A stretch of DNA of 64,000 nt from Limnothrix sp. FACHB-406 (lineage in GTDB: Bacteria; Cyanobacteriota; Cyanobacteriia; CACIAM-69d): assembly GCF_014698235.1 (NCBI RefSeq), contig NZ_JACJSP010000004.1:124001-188000 (forward strand), in the 5' to 3' direction. The stretch's first letter is position 1. Each line of letters starts with the position of its first letter. This document shows positions 35,137-43,883 of the stretch, piece after piece. The notes beneath the pieces were generated by a model that saw only the letters and a program-made list of their open reading frames with translations, was not told the origin of the DNA and did no database searches. The position numbers and the translations under genes are program-made.

Positions 35137-37239
35137 ATGAAAGAACTGCTTTATCTGGAAGTGCCGACTCCGGAAGCCGCAACGGTGCTGAACTGGTTGC
35201 AGCAAGAGTTTATGGTTCCCAGCGGGGTGAAGGTAGCGGCTCCCACGGGGTTTCGCTGGCAACCGGCGGGCGATCGGGATGGGGAAACTGTGGCGGGTTG
35301 CGTTTGGTCTTTGCAGCGCACCACCTATCTGAAGCTGTTTCGGTGGAGCGATCGCCCGATCGCGGGGGAAGGGGCCTTGGTGCGGGCCCTGCGGCAACAG
35401 GTGGCCGAAAAATTCCCCACCACCTACCCGGAGCTTCCTGAGATTGACTTAACAAAGAGCAATATTTTCGAGGCCCTTGCGCCCAAATATCCACAAACCG
35501 CTAAGTATTTTCAACGGATGCCCAATGGTGAACGGGATTTGCTGCGGGCCTATTGGTGGGAAAAGCGCTGGCGGGAAGCGGTGCGGAATCCTCAGCAACA
35601 TAAGCAGGTTATTTTTCAGGGCCAGACTTCTCAGGGCGCGACTTCTCAGGGCCAAACTTCTCAGGGGCAAAACCCCGACCCATTGCCGGCCATTACCTAT
35701 GACTTGATCTATGTGGGCGGGGCCTTGGGGGTAATTCATGCGGCGATGATGGCGCGGTTGGGCTATCGGGTGTTGTTGCTGGAGCGGTTGCCCTTTGGCC
35801 GCATGAATCGGGAGTGGAATATTTCCCGGGAAGAGTTGCAAGTGCCGATCGACCTGGGCCTCTTCACGCCCGCTGAGGTGGAAGGATTGATCGCCACGGA
35901 ATATCGCGATGGGTTTCACAAGTTTTTTGATGCCAACAATCCACCGCAAGCGCGGGCCAATGTGCTGCACACGCCGACGGTGCTGAATGTGGCGATCGCG
36001 GCTGATCGCATCATTCAGCTCTGTGGCCAAAAGCTGCGGGAAGCGGGCGGCGACATTTGGGACGAAACGGAATTTGAACGGGCGGACGTGATGGGCGATC
36101 GAATCACCATGACCGCCAAACACTTGCCCACGGGGGAAACTCGCCAAGTGGCCGGTCGGTTGCTGATTGATGCCATGGGCACGGCTTCCCCGATCGCCTG
36201 GCAACTGAACGGAACCCGCGCTTTCGATAGCGTTTGTCCCACGGTGGGGGCCGTGATTGCCAATGGAATTGATTGGCCGGTCTGGGATTTGGACTATGGC
36301 GACGTGCTGTTCAGCCATGGGGACATTTCCCGTGGCCGGCAACTGATTTGGGAGCTGTTCCCCATTGGCGGCAAGGCCGTGACCGTTTATCTGTTCCACT
36401 ACCACCAAGTTCACCCCGAAAATCCTGGTTCCCTGCTGGAAATGTATGAGGACTTTTTCAGCATCCTGCCGGAATATCGCCGCTGCGATTTGGACAAGCT
36501 GACCTGGGGCAAGGCCACCTTTGGCTATATTCCCGGTCACTTCAGCCAAAGCGAGGGCGAGCGGCGCGTCTCGTTCGATCGCCTCTTGGCTCTGGGGGAT
36601 GCCGCTTCATTGCAATCTCCCCTGGTGTTCACCGGTTTTGGTTCCATGATTCGCAACTTGGGCCGGCTCACAGACTTGCTGGATACGGCCTTGAAACATG
36701 ACTTGCTGACGGAACAGGACTTGGGTTCAATCCGGGCCTACCAAAGCAACGTGGCGGTCACCTGGATGTTCTCGAAGGGGATGATGGTTCCCACGGGTCG
36801 CACGCTGCCACCCCAGCGGGTGAATTCCATGCTGAACACCTTCTTTGGCCTGCTGGCCGATGCCGAGGAGGATGTGGCCGATCGCTTCATTAAGGATCGG
36901 TTTGATTGGTGGTTGTTCAATCGCCTGGCCCTGAAGGCGGCGGTGCAAAATCCAATGCTGCTGTGGTGGATTTGGGATTCGGCGGGCCCTTGGGATCTGT
37001 GGCGCTGGATGGGCAGCTATCTCACCTTTACCCTGTCGAGCTTGGTGGCTTGGCTGCTGGGGTGGCTACCGGCGATCGCCCGCCGAATTCAGCCCTGGTT
37101 GGAGCAGCGCGCGCCGGGTCTGTGGTTGCGGGTGCTGGCCCGGTGCTATGCGATCGACCTCACTTGGGGGCAACGGGCCCGCGTGGCTCGCACGGTTCCC
37201 CGATCGCCCACGGAAGCGGTTTCCAGCGGCACGGTCTAG
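35137..37239 (+). CDS. cruA: CruA-type lycopene cyclase / FAD-dependent oxidoreductase
   Basis: A 700-residue protein. An N-terminal region of about 180 residues (MKELLYLEVPTPEAATVLNWLQQEF) precedes an FAD-binding domain starting YDLIYVGGALGVIHAAMMARLGYRVLLLER (about 187-215), then GRMNREWNISREEL and a flavoprotein core with LALGDAASLQSPLVFTGFG. This is the pattern of CruA/CruP cyclases, which make gamma- or beta-carotene from lycopene in cyanobacteria lacking CrtL. Its size favours CruA; CruP cannot be excluded. Residues about 161-180 are four copies of QG(Q/A)TS encoded by 15-bp repeats, absent from a normal cyclase. Hydrophobic C-terminal segments suggest membrane association. Confidence 0.82.
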   Translation: MKELLYLEVPTPEAATVLNWLQQEFMVPSGVKVAAPTGFRWQPAGDRDGETVAGCVWSLQRTTYLKLFRWSDRPIAGEGALVRALRQQVAEKFPTTYPELPEIDLTKSNIFEALAPKYPQTAKYFQRMPNGERDLLRAYWWEKRWREAVRNPQQHKQVIFQGQTSQGATSQGQTSQGQNPDPLPAITYDLIYVGGALGVIHAAMMARLGYRVLLLERLPFGRMNREWNISREELQVPIDLGLFTPAEVEGLIATEYRDGFHKFFDANNPPQARANVLHTPTVLNVAIAADRIIQLCGQKLREAGGDIWDETEFERADVMGDRITMTAKHLPTGETRQVAGRLLIDAMGTASPIAWQLNGTRAFDSVCPTVGAVIANGIDWPVWDLDYGDVLFSHGDISRGRQLIWELFPIGGKAVTVYLFHYHQVHPENPGSLLEMYEDFFSILPEYRRCDLDKLTWGKATFGYIPGHFSQSEGERRVSFDRLLALGDAASLQSPLVFTGFGSMIRNLGRLTDLLDTALKHDLLTEQDLGSIRAYQSNVAVTWMFSKGMMVPTGRTLPPQRVNSMLNTFFGLLADAEEDVADRFIKDRFDWWLFNRLALKAAVQNPMLLWWIWDSAGPWDLWRWMGSYLTFTLSSLVAWLLGWLPAIARRIQPWLEQRAPGLWLRVLARCYAIDLTWGQRARVARTVPRSPTEAVSSGTV
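35617..35673 (+). repeat. 15-bp in-frame repeat inside cruA-type gene
   Basis: Units beginning CAGGGCCAGACTTCT start at 35617, 35632, 35647 and 35662 with one to three changes. They add about 19 residues (QGQTS-type) in the linker between the N-terminal region and the FAD domain. Because 15 is a multiple of three the frame is kept. Confidence 0.75.
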
Positions 37240-37398
37240 GCCAGGAGTCGCAGGGCGATCGAAATAGGGTGATCATCCCATCGCGATCGCCCCATCTCGA
37301 TCGCCCAATCCCATTGCAGTTATTAACACAGGCTTGCCCCACCGTTGGGATCGCGTACGATCGCCCATGAGCAGCGTTTGCATAAGAGATGCAATCCT

Positions 37399-38478
37399 AT
37401 GGGTGAGATAAAACGAATCGGAGTGCTGACCAGCGGCGGAGATTGCGCAGGGCTAAATGCTGCCATTCGGGGTGTGGTGATGCGGGCTGCCAGCTACGGC
37501 TGGGAAGTGATGGGCATTCGCCACGGTACGGAAGGGCTAACTCGGCAGCCCACCGAAGCCCTGCTGCTGACACCGGACAAGGTTGAGCGGTGGTTAACCT
37601 TGGGGGGAACCCTGCTCGGAACCATTAACCGGGGCCAACCCTTTCAGGTGACCTTGCCCGATGGCACGATGCACGATCGCACCTTGGACTTTGCCAAGGG
37701 CTGTCGGGAGTTGGAGCTATCGGCCATTGTTGGCATTGGCGGCGATGGGAGCCTGAAAATTCTTCATGATCTGATGACGAAAGTGGGTGTGCCCTTTGTG
37801 GGGATTCCCAAAACGATCGATAACGATGTGGCCGCCACAGAACAATCGATCGGGTTTGACACAGCCGTGAACATTGCCACGGAAGCTCTCGATCGGCTCC
37901 ACTTCACCGCCGCCAGCCACGATCGAGTCATGATCCTGGAAGTGATGGGGCGCGACGCGGGCCACATCGCCCTCCACGCCGGCATTGCGGGCGGGGCCCA
38001 GGTGATTTTGATTCCCGAAATTCCTTACAAGCTGGAAGTGGTGTCCCAGGCCATTCGCAATCGCCAGGCCGCTGGCAAGGCCTTTTCCGTGGTGATCGTG
38101 TCCGAAGCGGTCTGCACCAGCGGCGGTGACGTGGTGACGCAAACCCAGGCCTTTGGGGAATGTCGCCTGGGGGGCATTGGGCAATATTTGGCCCAGGAGC
38201 TGGCCCAAAGCACTGGCGCTGAAACCCGCGTCACCGTGCTGGGCCATGTGCAGCGCGGTGGCGTGCCCTCGCCGCTCGATCGCCTGATTGCCTCGGCCTT
38301 TGGCGTGGAGGCAGTGGATCTGATTGCTCGGGGCGAGTTCGATCGGGTGGTGACTTGGCAACAGCGCCAGGTGGTGAGTGTGCCCGTACTGGAGGCCATT
38401 TCCCACTGCCGCATCGTTGACCCCAATGATACGCTGCTGAAAACCGCACGGGGCCTGGGAATTTGCCTCGGGGATTAG
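37399..38478 (+). CDS. pfkA: 6-phosphofructokinase (ATP-PFK family)
   Basis: A 359-residue glycolytic enzyme phosphorylating fructose 6-phosphate. Motifs: GVLTSGGDCAGLNAAIRGV, GIGGDGSLK (Gly at the position that selects ATP over pyrophosphate) and GIPKTIDNDV, with catalytic Asp. The Lys in PKTIDND is usual in PPi-type and 'long' ATP-PFKs; together with GGDGS it fits the cyanobacterial/actinobacterial ATP-PFK group. ATG 37399 chosen by the family N-terminus MGEIKRIGVLTSGGD. A hairpin repeat lies 80 bases after the stop. Confidence 0.92.
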   Translation: MGEIKRIGVLTSGGDCAGLNAAIRGVVMRAASYGWEVMGIRHGTEGLTRQPTEALLLTPDKVERWLTLGGTLLGTINRGQPFQVTLPDGTMHDRTLDFAKGCRELELSAIVGIGGDGSLKILHDLMTKVGVPFVGIPKTIDNDVAATEQSIGFDTAVNIATEALDRLHFTAASHDRVMILEVMGRDAGHIALHAGIAGGAQVILIPEIPYKLEVVSQAIRNRQAAGKAFSVVIVSEAVCTSGGDVVTQTQAFGECRLGGIGQYLAQELAQSTGAETRVTVLGHVQRGGVPSPLDRLIASAFGVEAVDLIARGEFDRVVTWQQRQVVSVPVLEAISHCRIVDPNDTLLKTARGLGICLGD

Positions 38479-38558
38479 TAGGCAAGCCAGGACAAGAGGC
38501 GACATAGCAAAGGATTAACCAAAAGACCAACCAAAAGACAGAGGACACCCTAAAAAGA

Positions 38559-38578
38559 CAAGGGGCTTCAGCCCCTTG
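38559..38578 (+). terminator. CAAGGGGCT hairpin after pfkA (repeat family)
   Basis: CAAGGGGCT-tc-AGCCCCTTG is an almost uninterrupted palindrome, another copy of the family at 16466-16485. It follows pfkA by 80 bases and could act as terminator, although no T-run follows. Confidence 0.5.
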
Positions 38579-38678
38579 CCCCCATCATCAATGGTACTGA
38601 GTCGGGATTGGAAAACTGAATCAAGAGGCTTTCAGAACCAGCCTCAAAACCAGTCTAAAAACCAGTCTTGAATTGACC

Positions 38679-39026
38679 TCAAAACCACAGACAATCTGAC
38701 CAGGAAGGGGTGAACTGCACTGTTCCGGTCGTGACTCCATTGCTGGGCTGATCCAAGCGCGTAATGCGCTGCAAAATTTCTAAGTTGGTGGGATCTCGAA
38801 AAGTTGCAATTCCAATAAAAATTAGCCCCATCACCCAAAGCTGGCTGTTGTCCTTTGGTGGTGGCGCGGCATCCTTTAAGGTGCAGACTTTGACCTTCCC
38901 TTTTTTGGCCTTGGCGATCGCGGCGGCCTCGTCTTTGTCGGTAAAGTGGACTGCTTTGCAAGCGTCGGGCACTGAACCGTTGGGGACATAATAGGAGCCA
39001 TCGGGCAATTCGACAACGTAACACAT
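38679..39026 (-). CDS. Small hypothetical protein with a single hydrophobic segment
   Basis: A 115-residue protein from ATG 39026 (frame open to 39077). The first half MCYVVELPDGSYYVPNGSVPDACKAVHFTDKDEAAAIAKAKKGKVKVCTLKDAAPP looks like a small beta-alpha domain; a hydrophobic segment LWVMGLIFIGIATF follows (about 63-77) and then a polar tail. No family is recognised. It lies between pfkA and the PQQ-type gene on the minus strand, with 290 bp separating it from the next gene. Confidence 0.5.
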   Translation of the reverse strand: MCYVVELPDGSYYVPNGSVPDACKAVHFTDKDEAAAIAKAKKGKVKVCTLKDAAPPPKDNSQLWVMGLIFIGIATFRDPTNLEILQRITRLDQPSNGVTTGTVQFTPSWSDCLWF

Positions 39027-39316
39027 GCTCAATTCCCTGATCGATGATCCTGAAAGGATGGAAATTTCAGACAGCACAAATCCGCACAGCTTTTGGTGAA
39101 GAAAGCTGCTTTTGGTTGACCCTCAAGGTCAAGTCAATTCAGTGCAAAATAGAGGACGAGAAATGACGAAGACGGCGCATAACCATCCGTCTCGTTTTAC
39201 GTCTTGTTTTGCATTCAAAAATTTGTACTAGTCATCTATCGAGAAAGCTTCAAAAAATTATGCAAACCTGACCCGATCAGGATCATCCGTTAGGTTTTGG
39301 GCCTCGCCAAGATCAA

Positions 39317-40954
39317 CTAGCCGAGGGCATAGAGCCAGCCATCGCGCCCACTCAGATAGACCGTTCCATCCCAGACGATCGGGGTGGCCTCAAAGGAAGA
39401 TCCCGGGGCAAAGTGCGCCAACAGAGTGACCTCCAAGCGAAACCACTGGCCCCGACCATTGGGCAAAGCGGCCGGGTCTTGGGACTGGGTGGGCAAAAAG
39501 CGCAACTGAAACAGCCGCACCCCGTCGTAGCTGGCGGCCACGAGGCGATCGCCCTCGGTGAAAATCGGGGTGGAAATGGTGGGGCCAATCCGGGTTTGAA
39601 AGGCCACGTAGGGCGAGTTGTGTGGCCCATCCCGCTGCGGCCCCCAATGGGCCAGGCCGGTGGTGCGTAACTGGGAGCCAATGTAGAGGATTCCATCGAT
39701 CGCCCCCGTGGCAAACAGGGGCGGCTGTCCCCGATCGCGATAGTCATCATTCAGGGCCGCTGAGCCGATAATTCCACCCTGCCAATCTTGGTAGCGCAAG
39801 GAGCCGGTGGGCAAAAACCATTCCACGGCCTCGGCGGGCGGCCTGGCCGGATTCAGTTTAAAAAGACCGCCGGGCCCGGATGTATATTGCCGCTCGATCG
39901 CGCAAAAGAGCTTGCCATCGCGCGAAACCACCGCCGTTCCGTCAATATCCGTACCGGTGAAGAAATCCCAGTCAATTTGCCGACTGTTCAGGTCAACGCC
40001 ATAAATGTGACCGGAGCCAGCCGCCACAAACAGCCGATCGCCCAGTCGTGACGGGGAAGATTCCGCCACCAGGTTGCCGCCATGGCGGGCCCCATCGCCC
40101 GGGGCATAGAACAGCAATTCCCCCGCGATCGCCGGTTGGGTGATGCCGTCCCGTTGGGTGACCGTGTTCAGCGCGGCCCCCAAAAAGGAACCAATCCCGT
40201 TTTCGCCCACATTAAACAGCAGCCCATTACGCAAATCGAGGGGGCTGCTGTCGTTGTCGCGGCTGTAGCTGGCGGTTTGGCGCACGTTCCACCGCCACAA
40301 CTCTTGGCCCGTGCGAAAGGAAATGGCCCGCAAACTGGGAACCACCCGCGCCGTAAAGGGCACATTCACCCCCTGGCGACTGCCCTGAAGCACAATCACT
40401 TGATCGAGTGGTGGTGCGGTGCGATCGATGTAGATCGTGGCTGTTCCCTTCAGCACGTCGTCAAATCGATAGCGCCAAACCTCTTGCCAAGTTTGCAGGT
40501 CAATTTTGCGCAGGTGGTGGTCAAACGCGCCAATCAGCAGATAGTCTCGTCCCCGATCGCGCACGAGGGTGCATTGCCCCGTCCAGCCCGCACCGCTCCA
40601 AACCTCCAATCGCCGCCCAATCCTTGTTGGGCCGGATCCCAAAAAAAACTTGCGCCGTACCCCCAATCCCTGGGGAATGCCTCGGCCATAGAACCGGCGG
40701 GCTTGGTTACCCAAAAAGCTGGGAATCAGCAGTTCCACTTCGGCGCGGGGATCTTGGGCGGCGGCCAACTGTTCTTGGGCCAAGCGATCGGCCATCCGCA
40801 GTCGATCGGCCCAGGCGGCGGGTTGTCCAGGAATTAACGGCGCGGCCTCGGCCTGTTGCCGCAGCTCGCTGGCCCGCTGGCCCATGGCAGCTCCCATGGA
40901 TCCCAACAATCCCCCTTGGGCAATCCAGCGGGTGACGGTACGACGCGAGGGCAC
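39317..40954 (-). CDS. Exported PQQ-type beta-propeller protein
   Basis: A 545-residue protein with a twin-Arg-like N-terminus (MPSRRTVTRWIAQGGLLGSMGAAMG) and then a repeat region of beta-propeller blades of PQQ/Kelch-like type: units such as YLLIGAFDHHLRKIDLQTWQEVWRY, and RLFVAAGSGHIYGVDLNSRQIDW and the C-terminal PIVWDGTVYLSGRDGWLYALG. Conserved W/G-rich motifs and the YxVDxxTG pattern fit outer-membrane-assembly-like or quinoprotein-like propellers. No catalytic PQQ ligands were identified. It follows the large sensor kinase by 110 bp on the same strand. Binding protein is a fair guess. Confidence 0.75.
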   Translation of the reverse strand: MPSRRTVTRWIAQGGLLGSMGAAMGQRASELRQQAEAAPLIPGQPAAWADRLRMADRLAQEQLAAAQDPRAEVELLIPSFLGNQARRFYGRGIPQGLGVRRKFFLGSGPTRIGRRLEVWSGAGWTGQCTLVRDRGRDYLLIGAFDHHLRKIDLQTWQEVWRYRFDDVLKGTATIYIDRTAPPLDQVIVLQGSRQGVNVPFTARVVPSLRAISFRTGQELWRWNVRQTASYSRDNDSSPLDLRNGLLFNVGENGIGSFLGAALNTVTQRDGITQPAIAGELLFYAPGDGARHGGNLVAESSPSRLGDRLFVAAGSGHIYGVDLNSRQIDWDFFTGTDIDGTAVVSRDGKLFCAIERQYTSGPGGLFKLNPARPPAEAVEWFLPTGSLRYQDWQGGIIGSAALNDDYRDRGQPPLFATGAIDGILYIGSQLRTTGLAHWGPQRDGPHNSPYVAFQTRIGPTISTPIFTEGDRLVAASYDGVRLFQLRFLPTQSQDPAALPNGRGQWFRLEVTLLAHFAPGSSFEATPIVWDGTVYLSGRDGWLYALG

Positions 40955-41064
40955 GATCGACTCCTGAAGCGAGGCCTAAAAATCAGCCCCATCATCGCAA
41001 GATTTCCAGGGTTTTTCAGCCTGCTGTGGAGAAATGGCCGATCGGGGAGGGCGATCGAACCGGG

Positions 41065-43665
41065 CTACACCGTCGCCGTGGATCGGGGCCCCGGGTGAAT
41101 TGTGTTTTGGGGCTTGCTGGATCCGCAAATCGGCAGCTCAATGTAAAACTCCGTGCCCCAATCGGGACTGGACTGGCAAGTCAGCGCCCCGCCGTGCTGT
41201 TCCACAATCACTTGATAGCTAATGGACAGGCCCAAGCCCGTGCCTTTGCCCGTGGGTTTGGTGGTGAAAAACGGCTCAAAAATTTGATCGCGTACCTCCG
41301 GTGGCATTCCTGGGCCATTGTCTCGAAACCGAACAATCACCAATTGCTGATTCAACGTGGCCGTGGTGATTTCAATGCGGCTGGGATTTTGGCGCATGTC
41401 CGCAAGGGTTCGGCCCGCATCCCGCAGGTCGATCGCATCGATCGCATTCACCAACAAATTCATAAACACCTGATTTAGATGTCCCCCGTAGCATTCCACC
41501 AACGGCAATGGGCCATATTGCTTAATTACCTCAATGGCCAAGCGATCGGAGCGGCCCTTCAGCCGGTTTTGCAAAATAATTAATGTGCTATCAATGCCCT
41601 CATGTAAGTCAAACGTTTGCAACTCTGCTCGATCGATTCGAGAGAAAGTCCGCAACGATTGCACAATGTCCTGCACGCGCCGCGCACCCAACTGCATCGA
41701 TTGAAAAGTTTTTGGCAAATCCTCAACCAAGAAATCCAGCTCCAACTCCTCTAAAGCTTCGCGCAAGGTTGGCTCTGGGTCTGGATAGAATGTGTCAAAC
41801 AAACTCATCGCCTTCAGCAGGCTTTGAACATATTCTTCCGCGTGGGTTAAGTTGCCCGCAATGAAGTTAATAGGATTGTTGATTTCGTGGGCTACCCCTG
41901 CCACTAATCCTCCCAGGCTTGACATTTTTTCCGTTTGAACGAGCTGGGTTTGGGTCTGTTTTAGTTGACTGAGGGTTGCTTCCAAGTCCTCCGTGCGCTC
42001 TGCCACCCGCTGCTCCAATTGCTCATTTGCCTGGTGAATTTCCAGAAATCTTTCCCGCAAACTTTCGGCCATTAACTGCCCATTGGTTGACAGTTGATCA
42101 AACTCCTGAACTGGGCTTTGTGGCCAATCCACATCTTGTTGATTATTCACGCGATCGGGCAGGTCTGTGGTGATTTTTGCCAAAATTTGTAAGGGTTTAA
42201 CCAAGGCCTTGCTCACCCAGTAGGCCGCCAGCATACTGCCATAGACCACCAGCATCACAATCCCAAATCGCTGGTTATAGTCCACCTGCAAATCATCCAG
42301 GTGGGGTTGCGCGGGGAATGAAATCCACAAATGCCAACCTAAATTGCCCGGCAGGATACTATCAAGCCAATAGGTGGACTGGCGAGCACGAACCATGGGC
42401 GGCCGAGCGGGATCGTTGGTCAAAACCTGATAAAACTCGGCGCTGCTGGTTCCCAGTTGCCTAACCCAAGTTTTCGGCTGACTCAGATTAAAACTATCCT
42501 GCGGTTCATAGGCCGGATTCACACTGCCCATCACTTGCTGGTTTTCATTCACCAACACCGCGCCCACCGCCTGATCGTAAATTTTCACCGGACTCGTGAG
42601 CGCATCAATGAATCGATCGAACCGCAGATGGGCAATTAAAAATCCCGTGGACTCCAACCCCTGGGTTAAGGGCCGCACCAACCAAAGCTGATGCTCATCG
42701 CCAGTTTTGTCCTTCGGAATTGCCACAATTCGCCAGGCTTGAAGCTGATTGAGTTGACTTTCACGTAGCTCCAACTGCGATAGGGACTGAAGGCTGAGAG
42801 ACACATCAGGATTATTGGTTGCCTGGGTCAGAAAACGTAGTTTGGAATCCAGCACCCAAAGACCATCAATCAGCACATTCTGTTCCAGGGCCGTGATTAA
42901 TTGAGCTTCGGTCAAGGACTCCGCTTTGAGTTGGGAAAAATCCGTGGCTGTTTCCCAAATTTGTCGCTGCCAATTGCGAATTTGCTCAATGATTGGCGCA
43001 CTTGCCAGTTGTAAATCTGTCCTGACTGATCGCTCCAAATCCACCAACATTCGGTTGGCATCCAGGGTGAAGAGCAACATAATCGGCAGCAACACAAAAG
43101 CCACCAAAATATCGTTTAAAACATCCCGTAACGGCCAGCGAACTGATTGAAACCTTTGTGGAAATCGCTGTCCTAAAAAAGAAAAAATTCCAAGGATGCC
43201 GCTGGCAATTAGAGCATTACAGACCCCATTCAGGGCTTGTTTCAGCAAAATGAGCTGCACCTGTAAAACGCCCACCTGCAACAGGGCCCCATAAAACAGA
43301 GCCACCAACAACGATCCCACCACCAGCCAATACAGACCATCCAGCAACAGCAAACTTTGGCGATGGCGCTGGCGAACCCACCCCACCAGGGCCGCTTCCA
43401 CCGTGAAAATAATCATGGCGTAGGGGTGGCTCCAAAGCACCCAGGTATAGCTCCCGATCGCTGCCCCGGCAATGCCACCCCAAAGGGGCCCATAGAATCG
43501 TGCCGCCAGTAGAGCGGCCACACTCCCAAAGATAAAATCAACGCCTAAAAATAACTTTGCTCGGTAGTAGTTACCGAGTAAGCCCAAAATAATTAGCCCA
43601 ATAAAGCAAACAATTTTGAGTCCTTGGGGATGAACCCCCTTTTTCGAAACTGTCATTTTGCCCAT
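41065..43665 (-). CDS. Membrane-bound hybrid-type sensor histidine kinase (5TM input and extracytoplasmic domain)
   Basis: An 866-residue kinase. N-terminal about 170 residues carry five to six hydrophobic helices with a LytS-like pattern (DFIFGSVAALLAARFYGPLWGGIAGAAIGS). A seventh helix starts near residue 190, followed by an extracytoplasmic region of about 260 residues, a helix and a HAMP-like segment (about 480-530), a coiled coil (EQRVAERTEDLEATLSQLKQTQTQLVQTEKMSSLGGLVAG), the phospho-acceptor box VAHEINNP (His about 593), and an ATPase domain with N, G1 (DNGPGMPP), F and G2 (GTGLGLS) boxes. No receiver domain, so the partner is encoded elsewhere. Ligand unknown. Upstream of the beta-propeller gene. 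Confidence 0.88.
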   Translation of the reverse strand: MGKMTVSKKGVHPQGLKIVCFIGLIILGLLGNYYRAKLFLGVDFIFGSVAALLAARFYGPLWGGIAGAAIGSYTWVLWSHPYAMIIFTVEAALVGWVRQRHRQSLLLLDGLYWLVVGSLLVALFYGALLQVGVLQVQLILLKQALNGVCNALIASGILGIFSFLGQRFPQRFQSVRWPLRDVLNDILVAFVLLPIMLLFTLDANRMLVDLERSVRTDLQLASAPIIEQIRNWQRQIWETATDFSQLKAESLTEAQLITALEQNVLIDGLWVLDSKLRFLTQATNNPDVSLSLQSLSQLELRESQLNQLQAWRIVAIPKDKTGDEHQLWLVRPLTQGLESTGFLIAHLRFDRFIDALTSPVKIYDQAVGAVLVNENQQVMGSVNPAYEPQDSFNLSQPKTWVRQLGTSSAEFYQVLTNDPARPPMVRARQSTYWLDSILPGNLGWHLWISFPAQPHLDDLQVDYNQRFGIVMLVVYGSMLAAYWVSKALVKPLQILAKITTDLPDRVNNQQDVDWPQSPVQEFDQLSTNGQLMAESLRERFLEIHQANEQLEQRVAERTEDLEATLSQLKQTQTQLVQTEKMSSLGGLVAGVAHEINNPINFIAGNLTHAEEYVQSLLKAMSLFDTFYPDPEPTLREALEELELDFLVEDLPKTFQSMQLGARRVQDIVQSLRTFSRIDRAELQTFDLHEGIDSTLIILQNRLKGRSDRLAIEVIKQYGPLPLVECYGGHLNQVFMNLLVNAIDAIDLRDAGRTLADMRQNPSRIEITTATLNQQLVIVRFRDNGPGMPPEVRDQIFEPFFTTKPTGKGTGLGLSISYQVIVEQHGGALTCQSSPDWGTEFYIELPICGSSKPQNTIHPGPRSTATV

Positions 43666-43883
43666 TGCTTGAGGAAAAATCTTATTGATCTACAGATATA
43701 GACTCAACCGGCACAGATTCCCCAGATACAGACCCAATATGAATTTAATTTCATGGATCTGAGCTTGGGTCTCTTGGCGCGACGGACGAGACCGATCGCC
43801 CGCTGGGTTGCCGATCGGGTCGGGGAAGCCCGCTATGATGGAGAGGCTTAGAATTATGAAGTTTTTTTGCTAGAAACTTATCA

